A stretch of DNA of 64,000 bases from Nocardia beijingensis NBRC 16342. Its GTDB lineage: Bacteria > Actinomycetota > Actinomycetes > Mycobacteriales > Mycobacteriaceae. The DNA lies in assembly GCF_001612785.1 (NCBI RefSeq), contig NZ_BDBC01000051.1:62001-126000 (forward strand), in the 5' to 3' direction. This document shows, piece after piece, positions 7,124-15,490 of this stretch. The notes under the pieces are model-generated. The model was not told the DNA's origin, made no database searches, and was given only the letters and a program-made list of their open reading frames with translations. Position 1 is the stretch's first letter. Each line of letters begins with the position of its first letter. The position numbers and the translations under genes are program-made.

Positions 7124-9064
7124 ATGGCAGAAGTGGAACGGCACAACTACGACGTCGTCGTGATCGGAGCGGGCGGCGCCGGATTGCGGGCGGTCATCGA
7201 AGCCAGGGAGCACGGCCTGTCCGTCGCGGTGGTGTGCAAATCGCTGTTCGGCAAGGCGCACACCGTGATGGCCGAAGGCGGTTGCGCGGCGTCGATGGGC
7301 AACGCGAACGAGAAGGACAATTGGCAGGTCCATTTCCGGGACACGATGCGCGGCGGCAAGTTCCTGAACAACTGGCGCATGGCCGAATTGCATGCCCAGG
7401 AAGCGCCCGACCGGGTGTGGGAACTGGAGACCTACGGCGCGCTGTTCGACCGGACGCCGGACGGCCGCATCAGCCAGCGCAATTTCGGCGGCCACACCTA
7501 CCCGCGGCTCGCGCATGTCGGCGACCGCACCGGCCTGGAGATCATCCGCACCATGCAGCAGAAGATCGTCTCGCTGCAGCAGGAGGATTTCGCCGAGACC
7601 GGTGACTACGAGAAGCGCATCAAGGTCTTCGCCGAATGCACCATCACCGAATTGCTCAAGGACGGTGACCGCATCTCCGGCGCGTTCGGTTACTGGCGGG
7701 AATCGGGCCGCTTCATCCTCTTCGAGGCCCCGGCTGTGGTCCTGGCGACCGGCGGCATCGGCAAGTCCTACAAGGTGACCTCGAACTCCTGGGAGTACAC
7801 CGGCGACGGGCACGCGCTCGCGCTGCGCGCCGGCGCGACGCTGATCAACATGGAGTTCCTCCAGTTCCACCCCACCGGCATGGTCTGGCCGCCCAGTGTG
7901 AAGGGCATCCTCGTCACCGAGGGCGTGCGCGGCGACGGCGGGGTGCTGAAGAACACCGAGGGCAAGCGGTTCATGTTCGACTACATTCCGCCGGTCTTCA
8001 AAGGGCAGTACGCCGAGACCGAGGAAGAAGCCGACCAGTGGCTGCGCGACAACGACTCCGCACGCCGCACGCCGGATCTGCTGCCGCGCGACGAGGTCGC
8101 CCGCGCCATCAACGAGGAGGTCAAGGCCGGGCGCGGCACCGAGCACGGCGGCGTCTACCTCGACATCGCCTCCCGGATGCCCGCCGAGGAGATCGTGCGG
8201 CGGCTGCCTTCGATGCACCATCAGTTCAAAGAGCTCGCCGATGTGGACATCACGAAGGAGCCGATGGAGGTCGGCCCGACCTGTCACTACGTGATGGGTG
8301 GGATCGAGGTCGATCCGGACACCGGCGCGGCCACGGTGCCCGGCCTGTTCGCCGCGGGTGAGTGCTCCGGCGGCATGCACGGGTCCAATCGCCTGGGCGG
8401 GAACTCGCTGTCGGACCTGCTGGTGTTCGGCCGCCGCGCCGGGCTCGGGGCCGCCGCCTATGTGGAACAGCTCGGCGAGCGGCCATCGGTCGCGGAAGAC
8501 GACGTCACGAAGGCCGCGCAGGCCGCCGTCGCGCCGTTCGATCCGCCCGCCGACGGCAAAGGCGAGAACCCCTACACCTTGCACACCGATCTGCAGCAGA
8601 CGATGAACGACTTGGTCGGCATCATCCGCAAAGAACACGAGGTACGGGAGGCGATCGACAGACTCGCCGAGCTGCGTGCCCGGTTCCGCCAGGTCACCGT
8701 GGAGGGCCACCGCCAGTTCAATCCCGGCTGGCATCTCGCGCTCGACTTGCAGAACATGCTGCTGGTCAGCGAATGCGTGGCGCACGCGGCGCTGCTGCGG
8801 ACCGAGAGCCGCGGCGGGCACACCCGGGACGACTATCCATCGATGGACCCGGACTGGCGGAACAAACTGCTGGTGTGCGCGGTGGATCCGGGTACGGCCG
8901 GCGACCCGATTCCCGGTGTCACCGTGACGCGCAAGGATCAGATTCCGATGCGATCGGACCTGCTCGCCCTCTTCGATCTCGGCGAGCTCGAGAAGTACTA
9001 CACCCCGGATGAACTCGCCGGGCACCCGGCCGCGGCCGGGCATTCGACGGAGCGAGAGGCGTAA
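7124..9064 (+). CDS. sdhA: Succinate dehydrogenase flavoprotein subunit (Sdh1 type)
   Basis: Catalytic flavoprotein of complex II, oxidising succinate to fumarate. The FAD-binding Rossmann motif VVVIGAGGAGLRA lies near residues 11-23. His46 in KAHTVMAEGG is the expected covalent FAD attachment site. Further signatures are the HPTG segment, the HGSNRLGGNSLSDLLVFG segment near the FAD capping region and the C-terminal SRGGHTRDDYP. Length is 646 aa, equal to mycobacterial Rv0248c. The ATG at 7124 follows GAGGAG (7109-7114) and replaces a longer in-frame start that would overlap sdhC. It is followed by sdhB after 2 bases. Confidence 0.96.
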   Translation: MAEVERHNYDVVVIGAGGAGLRAVIEAREHGLSVAVVCKSLFGKAHTVMAEGGCAASMGNANEKDNWQVHFRDTMRGGKFLNNWRMAELHAQEAPDRVWELETYGALFDRTPDGRISQRNFGGHTYPRLAHVGDRTGLEIIRTMQQKIVSLQQEDFAETGDYEKRIKVFAECTITELLKDGDRISGAFGYWRESGRFILFEAPAVVLATGGIGKSYKVTSNSWEYTGDGHALALRAGATLINMEFLQFHPTGMVWPPSVKGILVTEGVRGDGGVLKNTEGKRFMFDYIPPVFKGQYAETEEEADQWLRDNDSARRTPDLLPRDEVARAINEEVKAGRGTEHGGVYLDIASRMPAEEIVRRLPSMHHQFKELADVDITKEPMEVGPTCHYVMGGIEVDPDTGAATVPGLFAAGECSGGMHGSNRLGGNSLSDLLVFGRRAGLGAAAYVEQLGERPSVAEDDVTKAAQAAVAPFDPPADGKGENPYTLHTDLQQTMNDLVGIIRKEHEVREAIDRLAELRARFRQVTVEGHRQFNPGWHLALDLQNMLLVSECVAHAALLRTESRGGHTRDDYPSMDPDWRNKLLVCAVDPGTAGDPIPGVTVTRKDQIPMRSDLLALFDLGELEKYYTPDELAGHPAAAGHSTEREA

Positions 9065-9066
9065 CG

Positions 9067-9813
9067 ATGGGTTACGACGCCAAATTCCGCGTATGGCGCG
9101 GCGATCTCGACGGCGGAGAACTGCAGGATTTCACCGTGCTGGTGAACGAGGGCGAGGTGGTGCTCGACATCATCCACCGCCTACAGGCCACCCAGGCGCC
9201 CGATCTGGCCGTGCGCTGGAACTGCAAGGCGGGCAAGTGCGGTTCGTGTTCGGCCGAGGTGAACGGGCGACCGCGTCTGCTGTGCATGACCCGGATGTCC
9301 ACCTTCACCCAGGACGAAGTGATCACGGTGACGCCGATGCGCACCTTCCCCGTGATCAAGGACCTGGTGACCGACGTGTCGTTCAATTACGAGAAGGCAC
9401 GCGAGATTCCGTCTTTCACGCCACCCGCCGATCTCAAACCGGGCGAGTACCGGATGAAGCAGGTCGACGTGGAACGTTCACAGGAGTTCCGTAAGTGCAT
9501 CGAGTGCTTCCTGTGCCAGAACACCTGTCATGTGGTTCGTGACCACGAGGAGAACAAGAAAGCGTTCGCCGGACCCCGCTATCTGATGCGGATCAGCGAA
9601 TTGGAGATGCACCCGCTCGATGTCGGCGACCGCACCGAACTCGCGCAGGACGAGCACGGGCTCGGCCTGTGCAACATCACCAAATGCTGCACCGAGGTCT
9701 GCCCGGAGCACATCAAGATCACCGACAACGCGTTGATCCCGATGAAGGAACGGGTGGCCGATCGCAAGTACGACCCGCTGGTCTGGCTGGGCAACAAGCT
9801 GTTTCGCCGATAG
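9067..9813 (+). CDS. sdhB: Succinate dehydrogenase iron-sulfur subunit (Sdh1 type)
   Basis: The 248-residue iron-sulfur subunit passes electrons from the flavoprotein to the membrane quinone site. Cluster ligands are all visible: Cys53, Cys58, Cys61 and Cys73 for [2Fe-2S]; Cys144, Cys147, Cys150 and a later Cys for [4Fe-4S]; Cys202, Cys208 and Cys212 for [3Fe-4S]. Length equals mycobacterial Rv0247c. It follows sdhA with a 2-base gap and is the last gene of the operon; a perfect hairpin begins 12 bases after its stop. Confidence 0.96.
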   Translation: MGYDAKFRVWRGDLDGGELQDFTVLVNEGEVVLDIIHRLQATQAPDLAVRWNCKAGKCGSCSAEVNGRPRLLCMTRMSTFTQDEVITVTPMRTFPVIKDLVTDVSFNYEKAREIPSFTPPADLKPGEYRMKQVDVERSQEFRKCIECFLCQNTCHVVRDHEENKKAFAGPRYLMRISELEMHPLDVGDRTELAQDEHGLGLCNITKCCTEVCPEHIKITDNALIPMKERVADRKYDPLVWLGNKLFRR

Positions 9814-9824
9814 CACGCCGGACA

Positions 9825-9850
9825 ACCGGCCGGGGAAGTCCCCGGCCGGT
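9825..9850. terminator. Terminator after sdhB
   Basis: ACCGGCCGGGG (9825-9835) pairs perfectly with CCCCGGCCGGT (9840-9850) around an AAGT tetraloop. It lies between sdhB and the oppositely oriented small membrane-protein gene, so it can serve both strands. Confidence 0.85.
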
Positions 9851-9860
9851 CGGCGCACCC

Positions 9861-10058
9861 TTACAACATGGCCACGACGCCGAGGGCCACGACCCACACC
9901 AGCAGGCCGACGAGCAGCGCCGACCACAGCGAGCTGGTGAGGACGAAGACTCCGACCGCCGACACCGCGAACAACAGCGCGACGATCAGCCATTCCACCC
10001 AATCGCCCGGCCGCAATTTCCGGTACCGGGGATGGGAACTCTTGAGCCCACGGTCCAC
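9861..10058 (-). CDS. Small two-helix membrane protein, 65 aa
   Basis: A reverse-strand frame encoding about 65 residues: a basic N-terminus (KSSHPRYRKLRPGDW) followed by two hydrophobic stretches, WLIVALLFAVSAVGVFVLTSS and ALLVGLLVWVVALGVVAML, ending almost at the last residue. I used the GTG at 10056-10058; an ATG at 10169 would add a low-complexity Arg-rich tail overlapping the DUF397 gene. No strong ribosome-binding site is seen for either. Family not recognised. It is downstream of the DUF397 and family-U genes on the same strand. Confidence 0.5.
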   Translation of the reverse strand: MDRGLKSSHPRYRKLRPGDWVEWLIVALLFAVSAVGVFVLTSSLWSALLVGLLVWVVALGVVAML

Positions 10059-10146
10059 AGACTGTGGGCTACCCGTATTCGGCCTCGGCAAACGTCTTTC
10101 CGTTGCCGAATATGTGTCATTCCGTGATCTTCGAAGGCGCCGCGCC

Positions 10147-10371
10147 TCAGCGTGGCCGGTCGAACTCACCGTCCTGCACGCCCGCGGTGAAGGCGGCCCA
10201 CTCTCCCGGCGTGAAGATCAATACCGGCCCTTCGGGGTCGGCCCCGTTGCGCATCCCCACGTGTCCGTCGGCGAGCAGCGCCACTTCGACGCTGTCGTTT
10301 CCCGAACCGTCCCCGGCTTTCCGCCACGTGGCGCCGGTCAGGTCGATGTTCGCGTTGCCTTGAATGCTCAC
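10147..10371 (-). CDS. DUF397 protein, single domain
   Basis: A 74-residue single DUF397 protein. The family pattern is clear: W-R-K-A-G-DGSGNDSVEVAL near the start, GMRNGADPEGPVLIF in the middle and the C-terminal FTPGEWAAFTAGVQDGEFD. DUF397 proteins in Streptomyces and Nocardia usually accompany XRE/DUF5753 regulators and are linked to developmental and antibiotic regulation (WhiJ/AbaA-type clusters). Here no XRE gene is adjacent; instead a family-U gene lies upstream. The GTG start is set by AAGGAG about 9 bases upstream; a longer frame to 10515 reads through Arg-rich junk. Confidence 0.85.
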   Translation of the reverse strand: MSIQGNANIDLTGATWRKAGDGSGNDSVEVALLADGHVGMRNGADPEGPVLIFTPGEWAAFTAGVQDGEFDRPR

Positions 10372-10561
10372 GAAACGAACTCCTTCGCTATCTGCCGTGG
10401 GGAGACGTGTGTACGGACCGAGAACCCAGCACCACCACTGGACGCACGCACGCGCGCCCGATAGTACCGCCGCCGACCGGCGTCGGCGGGCGACTACCGA
10501 GGAAAAGGCCGGCACCCGCCACGCGATTCGACGGAACCGTTTTCAGCGAGGAATCCTGCCC

Positions 10562-11032
10562 TCAGCGGCGGCGCGGCGCGGGCTCCGCCCAAGCACGGAT
10601 GGCAGCGACCACCACCCGGCCCGACGGGCGAAACCTGTTCCGCGGCGGCACGATCCAGGAGCGAATCGCGCCGACCGCCGCCGTCGGGGACGGCAACGCG
10701 ATCGTCGACCCGGTGCGGGACACCGAGACGTTGAGCCGGAACAATTCCGCGAACAGGCGCGTATCGTTCTCCGGCAGGTCCGGCGCGATCAGGAAGGTCC
10801 AGCGATTCGAGCGCGGATGCGCCAGGATCGGGCCGAGCCGCACGCTCTTGCTCTGCATGTGCGCCTTCACCGCCTGTCCCAGGCTGCTCGGCATGGTCAA
10901 CGCCCACACCGATCCGGCGCGCATCACGATCCGGCCCAGTTCGGGCGGATCCACCACGGCGGGCAGATCGCATTCCCGCCGGTAGAACTGGCATCTGGAC
11001 CGCGGCGTATCCCCAAGTGGCCTCTGCTCCAC
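10562..11032 (-). CDS. Unknown family U protein, copy 1 (paralogue at 57401)
   Basis: A 156-residue soluble protein clearly homologous to the product at 57401-57925. The shared core includes GPILAHPR (residues 67-74), RWTFL (77-81), LFAELFR (93-99), a PSP turn, SWIVPP and RPSGRVVV near the end. I do not recognise the family, and no catalytic motif is obvious, although the His-Pro-Arg and Arg-Trp pairs are the most constant positions. The GTG at 11030-11032 follows a GGGGG stretch at spacing 6; an ATG at 11117-11119 would lengthen it by 29 residues. Both copies lie close to a DUF397 gene. Confidence 0.7.
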   Translation of the reverse strand: MEQRPLGDTPRSRCQFYRRECDLPAVVDPPELGRIVMRAGSVWALTMPSSLGQAVKAHMQSKSVRLGPILAHPRSNRWTFLIAPDLPENDTRLFAELFRLNVSVSRTGSTIALPSPTAAVGAIRSWIVPPRNRFRPSGRVVVAAIRAWAEPAPRRR

Positions 11033-11227
11033 TGACAACCCCCTGCAGTTGTGTGGTTCGACGATGAGGTGCGCGCCATCCCGAGCCCCTTCGGCTACCG
11101 CTCGCGTACCGATGTGCATGCGGCGATAGCCGAGTGTGGCGCGACTACCTCTAGTTTTGCTTTTCCCCGGCCTGAACCGACGGATAAAGAATGGGCAAAA
11201 CTGCGGAAAAGTGAACGCGCCGTGCGG

Positions 11228-12169
11228 TCAGTGCCAGGTGTGGTCGGTCAGCGGGGTGCGCGGGCCGAACTTCGGCTTGTGGAAATGGCCGCTGATCTCG
11301 AGCAGGCGGATCGCCCGATAGCGGTGCGGACGCAGCGGTTCCAGATATTCGATCATCGCGTCGTCATCGATGGGACGGCCGAGCAGCGTCCAGCCGACCG
11401 CGGCGGCCAGGTGGTAATCGCCGACCGACAGCGCATCGGCGTCGCCGAAAGCACGCTGCGCGATCTCCGCGGCGGTCCACACCCCGATGCCGGGGACGCT
11501 GCGCAGCATCCGCGCCGCCTCGACCGGGTCGACCCGGGCAGCGCGCTCCAGCGATTCGGCGATACGAGCAGCGCGCACGATGGTCTGGGCGCGCTGCGGT
11601 CCGACATTGGCGCGGTGGTAGACCCAGGAGGGGATGCGCCGCCAAGCGTCCGCGTCCGGCGGCAACCGCATGCCCTCCGGCGCGGGACCCGGCGCCGGTT
11701 CGCCGTACTGCCGCACCAATTTCCGCCACGACGCCCGTGCCGACACGGTGTGCACCTTCTGTTCCAGCACCGACGGCACCAGCGCTTCGAAAACCAGGGC
11801 CGTGCGCAGCATGCGCAGCCCAGGGAAGCGGCGGTGGGCATCGACGAGCTTCGGATGATCCGGGAGGAATGCCGAGACGTCTTCGTCCAGGCAAAGCATG
11901 TGCTCGAGACCCGAGAGGAATTCCGCCGCGCCCGGACCCCACGCGCGGGCGTGCACGGCGAACGGACCGGCCTGGGCCAGGCGGTAGGTGACCGGACCGG
12001 TCGGCAGCCGGGAAGCATGCCAGTGCGCGCCGTCGGCCGTCACCCGGTGGCACGGATCGCCCGCGCCGCGACCGAGGGGGGCGAGGGTGCACGCCAGATC
12101 GATCGGCCGATCCGTGGTCACGGTCCGGCTGGCTTCCGGCTCGACCGTCACGCTGCGCACCGGAATCAT
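11228..12169 (-). CDS. alkA: DNA-3-methyladenine glycosylase, AlkA-like
   Basis: A 313-residue HhH-GPD superfamily DNA glycosylase that removes alkylated bases in base-excision repair. The helix-hairpin-helix is MLRSVPGIGVWTAAEIA, followed by VGDYHLA with Asp251 as the catalytic aspartate. The N-terminal half (DLACTLAPLGRGAGDP and onward) matches the AlkA_N-like domain. There is no Fe-S cluster cysteine loop, which separates it from EndoIII and MutY. The ATG at 12167-12169 is used; a GTG at 12208 is an alternative. It is divergent from the 34-aa peptide gene, across an A+T-rich segment. Confidence 0.85.
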   Translation of the reverse strand: MIPVRSVTVEPEASRTVTTDRPIDLACTLAPLGRGAGDPCHRVTADGAHWHASRLPTGPVTYRLAQAGPFAVHARAWGPGAAEFLSGLEHMLCLDEDVSAFLPDHPKLVDAHRRFPGLRMLRTALVFEALVPSVLEQKVHTVSARASWRKLVRQYGEPAPGPAPEGMRLPPDADAWRRIPSWVYHRANVGPQRAQTIVRAARIAESLERAARVDPVEAARMLRSVPGIGVWTAAEIAQRAFGDADALSVGDYHLAAAVGWTLLGRPIDDDAMIEYLEPLRPHRYRAIRLLEISGHFHKPKFGPRTPLTDHTWH

Positions 12170-12365
12170 TCTGCCCGGTGCGGCGCGCGGCGCCGCGTCG
12201 GCCTCCACCGAGCGGCTCGGATTATCATCTGAGCCACACCATAAGGCTTTTCATACCCATCGCACATAATTATGGATTCGTAATACGATGTAACGACATG
12301 AGATTCACGGCGATATTGTTTTCGTTCGGCAAATATCTGGCTGTAGCAATGATGGAGGTTCTCTG

Positions 12366-12470
12366 ATGATCACCAATCTGCTCAACTGGCTGCTCAACGC
12401 CTGGGGTGGGGTTTCCGCGGGCAGCTCGGGCTACCAGATTCCGCCGGGCACCCTGCCGTTCGGCAGCTGA
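12366..12470 (+). CDS. Short peptide gene, 34 aa, hydrophobic N-terminus
   Basis: A 34-codon ORF beginning MITNLLNWLLNAWGG and ending PPGTLPFGS. GGAGG at 12354-12358 lies 7 bases before the ATG, and a strong hairpin follows 10 bases after the stop. The 120 bases upstream are markedly A+T-rich for this genome, as expected of a promoter. The first 14 residues alternate Leu/Trp/Ile with Asn, giving an amphipathic helix suited to a membrane surface; the rest is Gly/Ser/Pro-rich. There is no cleavable signal peptide. Function is unknown; I infer a membrane-associated small protein. Confidence 0.6.
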   Translation: MITNLLNWLLNAWGGVSAGSSGYQIPPGTLPFGS

Positions 12471-12479
12471 ACCACGCGG

Positions 12480-12506
12480 GCGCCCGCCCGGCTCGTCGGC
12501 GGGCGC
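12480..12506. terminator. Bidirectional hairpin between peptide gene and dehydrogenase
   Basis: GCGCCCGCC (12480-12488) pairs with GGCGGGCGC (12498-12506), loop of 9. It sits between the stop of the 34-aa gene (12470) and the stop of the reverse-strand dehydrogenase (12515). Confidence 0.75.
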
Positions 12507-12514
12507 TCGAAAGG

Positions 12515-15313
12515 TCATTCCTCCAGCAGGAATTGCGCGATATGCCGCGCCTGTCGCCCGGAGAGGGCAGCGGTTTGCGTGCGACAGGAGAAGCCGTCGG
12601 CGAGGAAGACCGCGTCCGCACCCGCGGCGCGCAGGGCGGGCAGTATGCCGTTCTCGGCCACCGCGACCGAAATGTCGTAATGGCCCGATTGCATTCCGAA
12701 ATTACCCGCCATACCGCAGCAACCGGTGATTTCCGTCACCGTCACGCCCATGCTGGCTAATAAACGGCGATCGGCATCGAATCCGAGAATCGCGTGCTGG
12801 TGACAATGCGGCTGGACCACCACTCGCCGACCGGTTCGCCGCGGCGGGCGCCAGGCCGGCTGTTCGGCGAGGAACTCGGCCAAGGTGCGCACGGCGGCGG
12901 CGGTCCTGGCGGCTCTCGGATCGTCCGGCAACAGTTCGGTCAGGTCAGCGCGCAGGACCGCGGTGCAGGACGGTTCCAGTCCCACGACCACGCCGCCCGC
13001 GTCGACGTGCTCCTGCAAGGCGGACAGCGTGGCCCGCAACCGCGCGCGGGCGCCGTCGAGCTGGCCGGTGCTGATCCAGGTGAGTCCGCAGCAGACGCGC
13101 CGCTCGGGGATTCGGACGCGGTAGCCCGATGCGGCCAGCAGCCGGGCCGCGGCCAAGGCGATCTCGGGGTCGAACGCGTCGGTGAAGGTATCGATCCACA
13201 GCATCACCTCGCCGGAAATACCGCTTTCGACCCGCTGTTCGGGCGCGTAGGCGGACTCGACCAGCCGGGCGCCTTCGTCCAGATCGCGCCAGATGCGGCG
13301 GAAGGTGCGCGGGGCGAGGCGCGGCACATCGCGGCGCGGGTCGATGCCCGCGGCCCGCAGCCCCGCTCGGCGCAGCGCGGTCCGGCCCGCGAGCGCGTTG
13401 ACGACCCGCGGCACCCGACTGGCGGCGGACAGCCATCGAGGCAGCCAGCCCAGCGCGTAGTGATCGATGGGCCGGAGCCGGTGGCGGTAGCGGCGATACA
13501 GCGTCTCCGACTTGTAGGTGGCCATGTCCACACCGGCGGGGCAGTCCGACCGGCACGCCCGGCAGGACAGGCACAGATCGAGAGACTCGGCGACGGCGTC
13601 CGACGACCACGGCAGCGCGCCACGCACCACCTCTTGCAGCACCCTCGCCCGTCCGCGGGTGCTGTCCTTCTCGTCCCTGGTGGCCTGATAGGACGGGCAC
13701 ATGAAACCGCCGTCGGCGCGACATTTGCCGACGCCGACGCAACGATGGACCGCGACACCGAGATCGCCGCCGTCCTCCGCGAGCAGGTGACCGTTCGACG
13801 CGCCGACGCCACCGAGTCCGGCCAGCCGCAGGTCGGCGTCGATCGGCCGCGGTGCGACGAGCACGCCGGGGTTCAGGACGTCGTCGGGGTCGAACAGCGC
13901 TTTGTAACCGGCGAAGACGTCGAGGACCGCGGGGGAGTACATCGCCGCGAGCAACTCGGAGCGAGCCCGGCCGTCGCCGTGCTCGCCGGACAGCGAACCG
14001 CCGTGCCGGACGACCAGCTCCGCGGCATCGAAGAGGAAGGCGCGGAAGCGGTGCGGCGCGTCGGCGATCGGAAGATCGAGGCGGACGTGGATGCAGCCGT
14101 CACCGATATGCCCGTACAGCAGCCCGTCGACGCCGTGCTCGCGGGTCAGGTCGGCGAAATCGCGCAGGTAGGCGCCGAGCCGGGCGGGTGGGACGGCGGC
14201 GTCTTCCCACCCGGGCCACGCAGGCTGCCCGTCCGGTGTGCGGCCGGCCAGCCCCGCCCCGTCGGCGCGGATACGCCACAGCGCCGCGGCGCTGCCGGGA
14301 TCGGTCACGATCCTGCTGTCCATCGCGCCCGCCGTCCGGCACAGCCGCTGCGCGACGGCCAGCGCGTCGGCCTGCGTCGCGCCCGCGGTCTCCACGAACA
14401 GCCAACCGCCGCCGCGCGGCAGGTCGGGCACCGTCCCCCGATGCGCCCTGACCACGTCGACCAGCCGCGCGTCGATGCCCTCCACCGCGATCGGCGCGCA
14501 GGCCAGCACGGCGGCGACGTCGTCGGCCGCGGTGGCGATGTCCGGGTAGCCGAGCACCGTGAGCACGGTGGCCGCGGGCAGCTCGACCAGCTCGACCGTC
14601 GCGTCCAGCAGCAGGCCGCAGGTGCCCTCGCTGCCGACGAACGCCTTCGCCGCCGACGCGCCGCGCTCGGGCAGCAGATGTTCCAAGCCGTAACCGGATG
14701 CCTGGCGGTCGAAGCGGCCGAGATCGGTGCGCAGCACCGCGAGATTCGCCCGGCTGAATTCCGCGAGACCAGGCACCGCGGACAGGTCGGCGGCCAACGT
14801 GCGCTCGGTGCGGGTGCCGTCCAGGATGCGCAGCTCGCGCACCGTATCGGAGGTGCGGCCCCACGCGACGGCCCGCGGTCCGCACGCGTTGTTGCCGATC
14901 ATGCCGCCGAGCGTGCAGCGATTCTGCGTCGAAGGGTCCGGTCCGAAGCGCAGGCCGTGCGGACGGGCGGCACGCTGCAACTCCGACAGCACCACGCCCG
15001 GCTGCACGGTCGCCACGCGCTCGTCGGGATCGATCGCCACCACCCGGTTCATATGCCTGCTGAAGTCGAGCACCAGCCCGGGGCCGATCGCGTTGCCCGC
15101 CACCGACGTTCCCGCGCCGCGCGCGGTCACCGGCAGCCCCTCGTCTCGGGCGAATTCCAAGGTGACCGCGACGTCGTCGTCGGTACGGGGAAAGACGACC
15201 GCCGCCGGGACGACCCGGTAGTTCGACGCGTCGGAGGAGTACTCCGCCCGCCGCCGCTCGGAGGTATCGACCGCACCATCGATCCTGCGACGCAGGGCCG
15301 CCATCGGGTTCAC
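12515..15313 (-). CDS. FAD/Fe-S 2-hydroxyacid dehydrogenase (D-lactate / D-2-hydroxyglutarate type)
   Basis: A 932-residue fusion of a flavin oxidase and an iron-sulfur protein, like E. coli YdiJ and actinobacterial D-lactate dehydrogenases. The N-terminal third is a PCMH-type FAD domain (TARGAGTSVAGNAIGPG, then CTLGGMIGNNACGP). The FAD-oxidase C-terminal domain follows (LLYGHIGDGCIHVRLDLP). Next come two cysteine sets, CVGVGKCRADGGFMCPSY and CLSCRACRSDCPAGVD, then two CCG domains (CCGLTWIST and CCGMAGNFG). It should oxidise a D-2-hydroxyacid to the 2-oxoacid. Start is GTG at 15313 or ATG at 15304; neither has a clear ribosome-binding site, and a tight hairpin lies in the leader. Confidence 0.9.
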   Translation of the reverse strand: MNPMAALRRRIDGAVDTSERRRAEYSSDASNYRVVPAAVVFPRTDDDVAVTLEFARDEGLPVTARGAGTSVAGNAIGPGLVLDFSRHMNRVVAIDPDERVATVQPGVVLSELQRAARPHGLRFGPDPSTQNRCTLGGMIGNNACGPRAVAWGRTSDTVRELRILDGTRTERTLAADLSAVPGLAEFSRANLAVLRTDLGRFDRQASGYGLEHLLPERGASAAKAFVGSEGTCGLLLDATVELVELPAATVLTVLGYPDIATAADDVAAVLACAPIAVEGIDARLVDVVRAHRGTVPDLPRGGGWLFVETAGATQADALAVAQRLCRTAGAMDSRIVTDPGSAAALWRIRADGAGLAGRTPDGQPAWPGWEDAAVPPARLGAYLRDFADLTREHGVDGLLYGHIGDGCIHVRLDLPIADAPHRFRAFLFDAAELVVRHGGSLSGEHGDGRARSELLAAMYSPAVLDVFAGYKALFDPDDVLNPGVLVAPRPIDADLRLAGLGGVGASNGHLLAEDGGDLGVAVHRCVGVGKCRADGGFMCPSYQATRDEKDSTRGRARVLQEVVRGALPWSSDAVAESLDLCLSCRACRSDCPAGVDMATYKSETLYRRYRHRLRPIDHYALGWLPRWLSAASRVPRVVNALAGRTALRRAGLRAAGIDPRRDVPRLAPRTFRRIWRDLDEGARLVESAYAPEQRVESGISGEVMLWIDTFTDAFDPEIALAAARLLAASGYRVRIPERRVCCGLTWISTGQLDGARARLRATLSALQEHVDAGGVVVGLEPSCTAVLRADLTELLPDDPRAARTAAAVRTLAEFLAEQPAWRPPRRTGRRVVVQPHCHQHAILGFDADRRLLASMGVTVTEITGCCGMAGNFGMQSGHYDISVAVAENGILPALRAAGADAVFLADGFSCRTQTAALSGRQARHIAQFLLEE

Positions 15314-15326
15314 TGTGTCTATTTTT

Positions 15327-15345
15327 CCAGCGCCTGCGGCGCTGG
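15327..15345. promoter_or_regulatory. Tight hairpin in leader of the FAD/Fe-S dehydrogenase gene
   Basis: CCAGCGCC and GGCGCTGG form a perfect 8-pair stem with a TGC loop, 13-31 bases upstream of the GTG start on the reverse strand. It occupies the place where a ribosome-binding site would be expected. A role in translation control is only an inference. Confidence 0.4.
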
Positions 15346-15347
15346 GT

Positions 15348-15442
15348 GTTCGCGGCCCTCTTGTGGCTCGCGTTTACGCGACCGCCGCTTGCTCCTTCGT
15401 CGCGTACGCGGCGGCCGCGTAAACGCGAGCCGGGCCGCGAAC
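15348..15442. repeat. Long inverted repeat (potential cruciform)
   Basis: The outer arms are GTTCGCGGC (15348-15356) and GCCGCGAAC (15434-15442). The main arms are GGCTCGCGTTTACGCG (15365-15380) and CGCGTAAACGCGAGCC (15416-15431), 16 perfect pairs. An inner CCGCCGC/GCGGCGG adds seven more pairs around a 19-base loop. In all, 32 pairs form, interrupted by a 7/2-base internal loop and one mismatch. Confidence 0.9.
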
Positions 15443-15490
15443 GGCAGATGCTCGGTCTCGCTTCGCTCGAAACCGGTGGTCGGGGTGCGC

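Noticed and set aside
12240-12365. Exact -35/-10 promoter for the 34-aa gene
   Set aside because: The segment is A+T-rich with several TA-rich hexamers (for example TAATAC), but none pairs with a -35 at good spacing.
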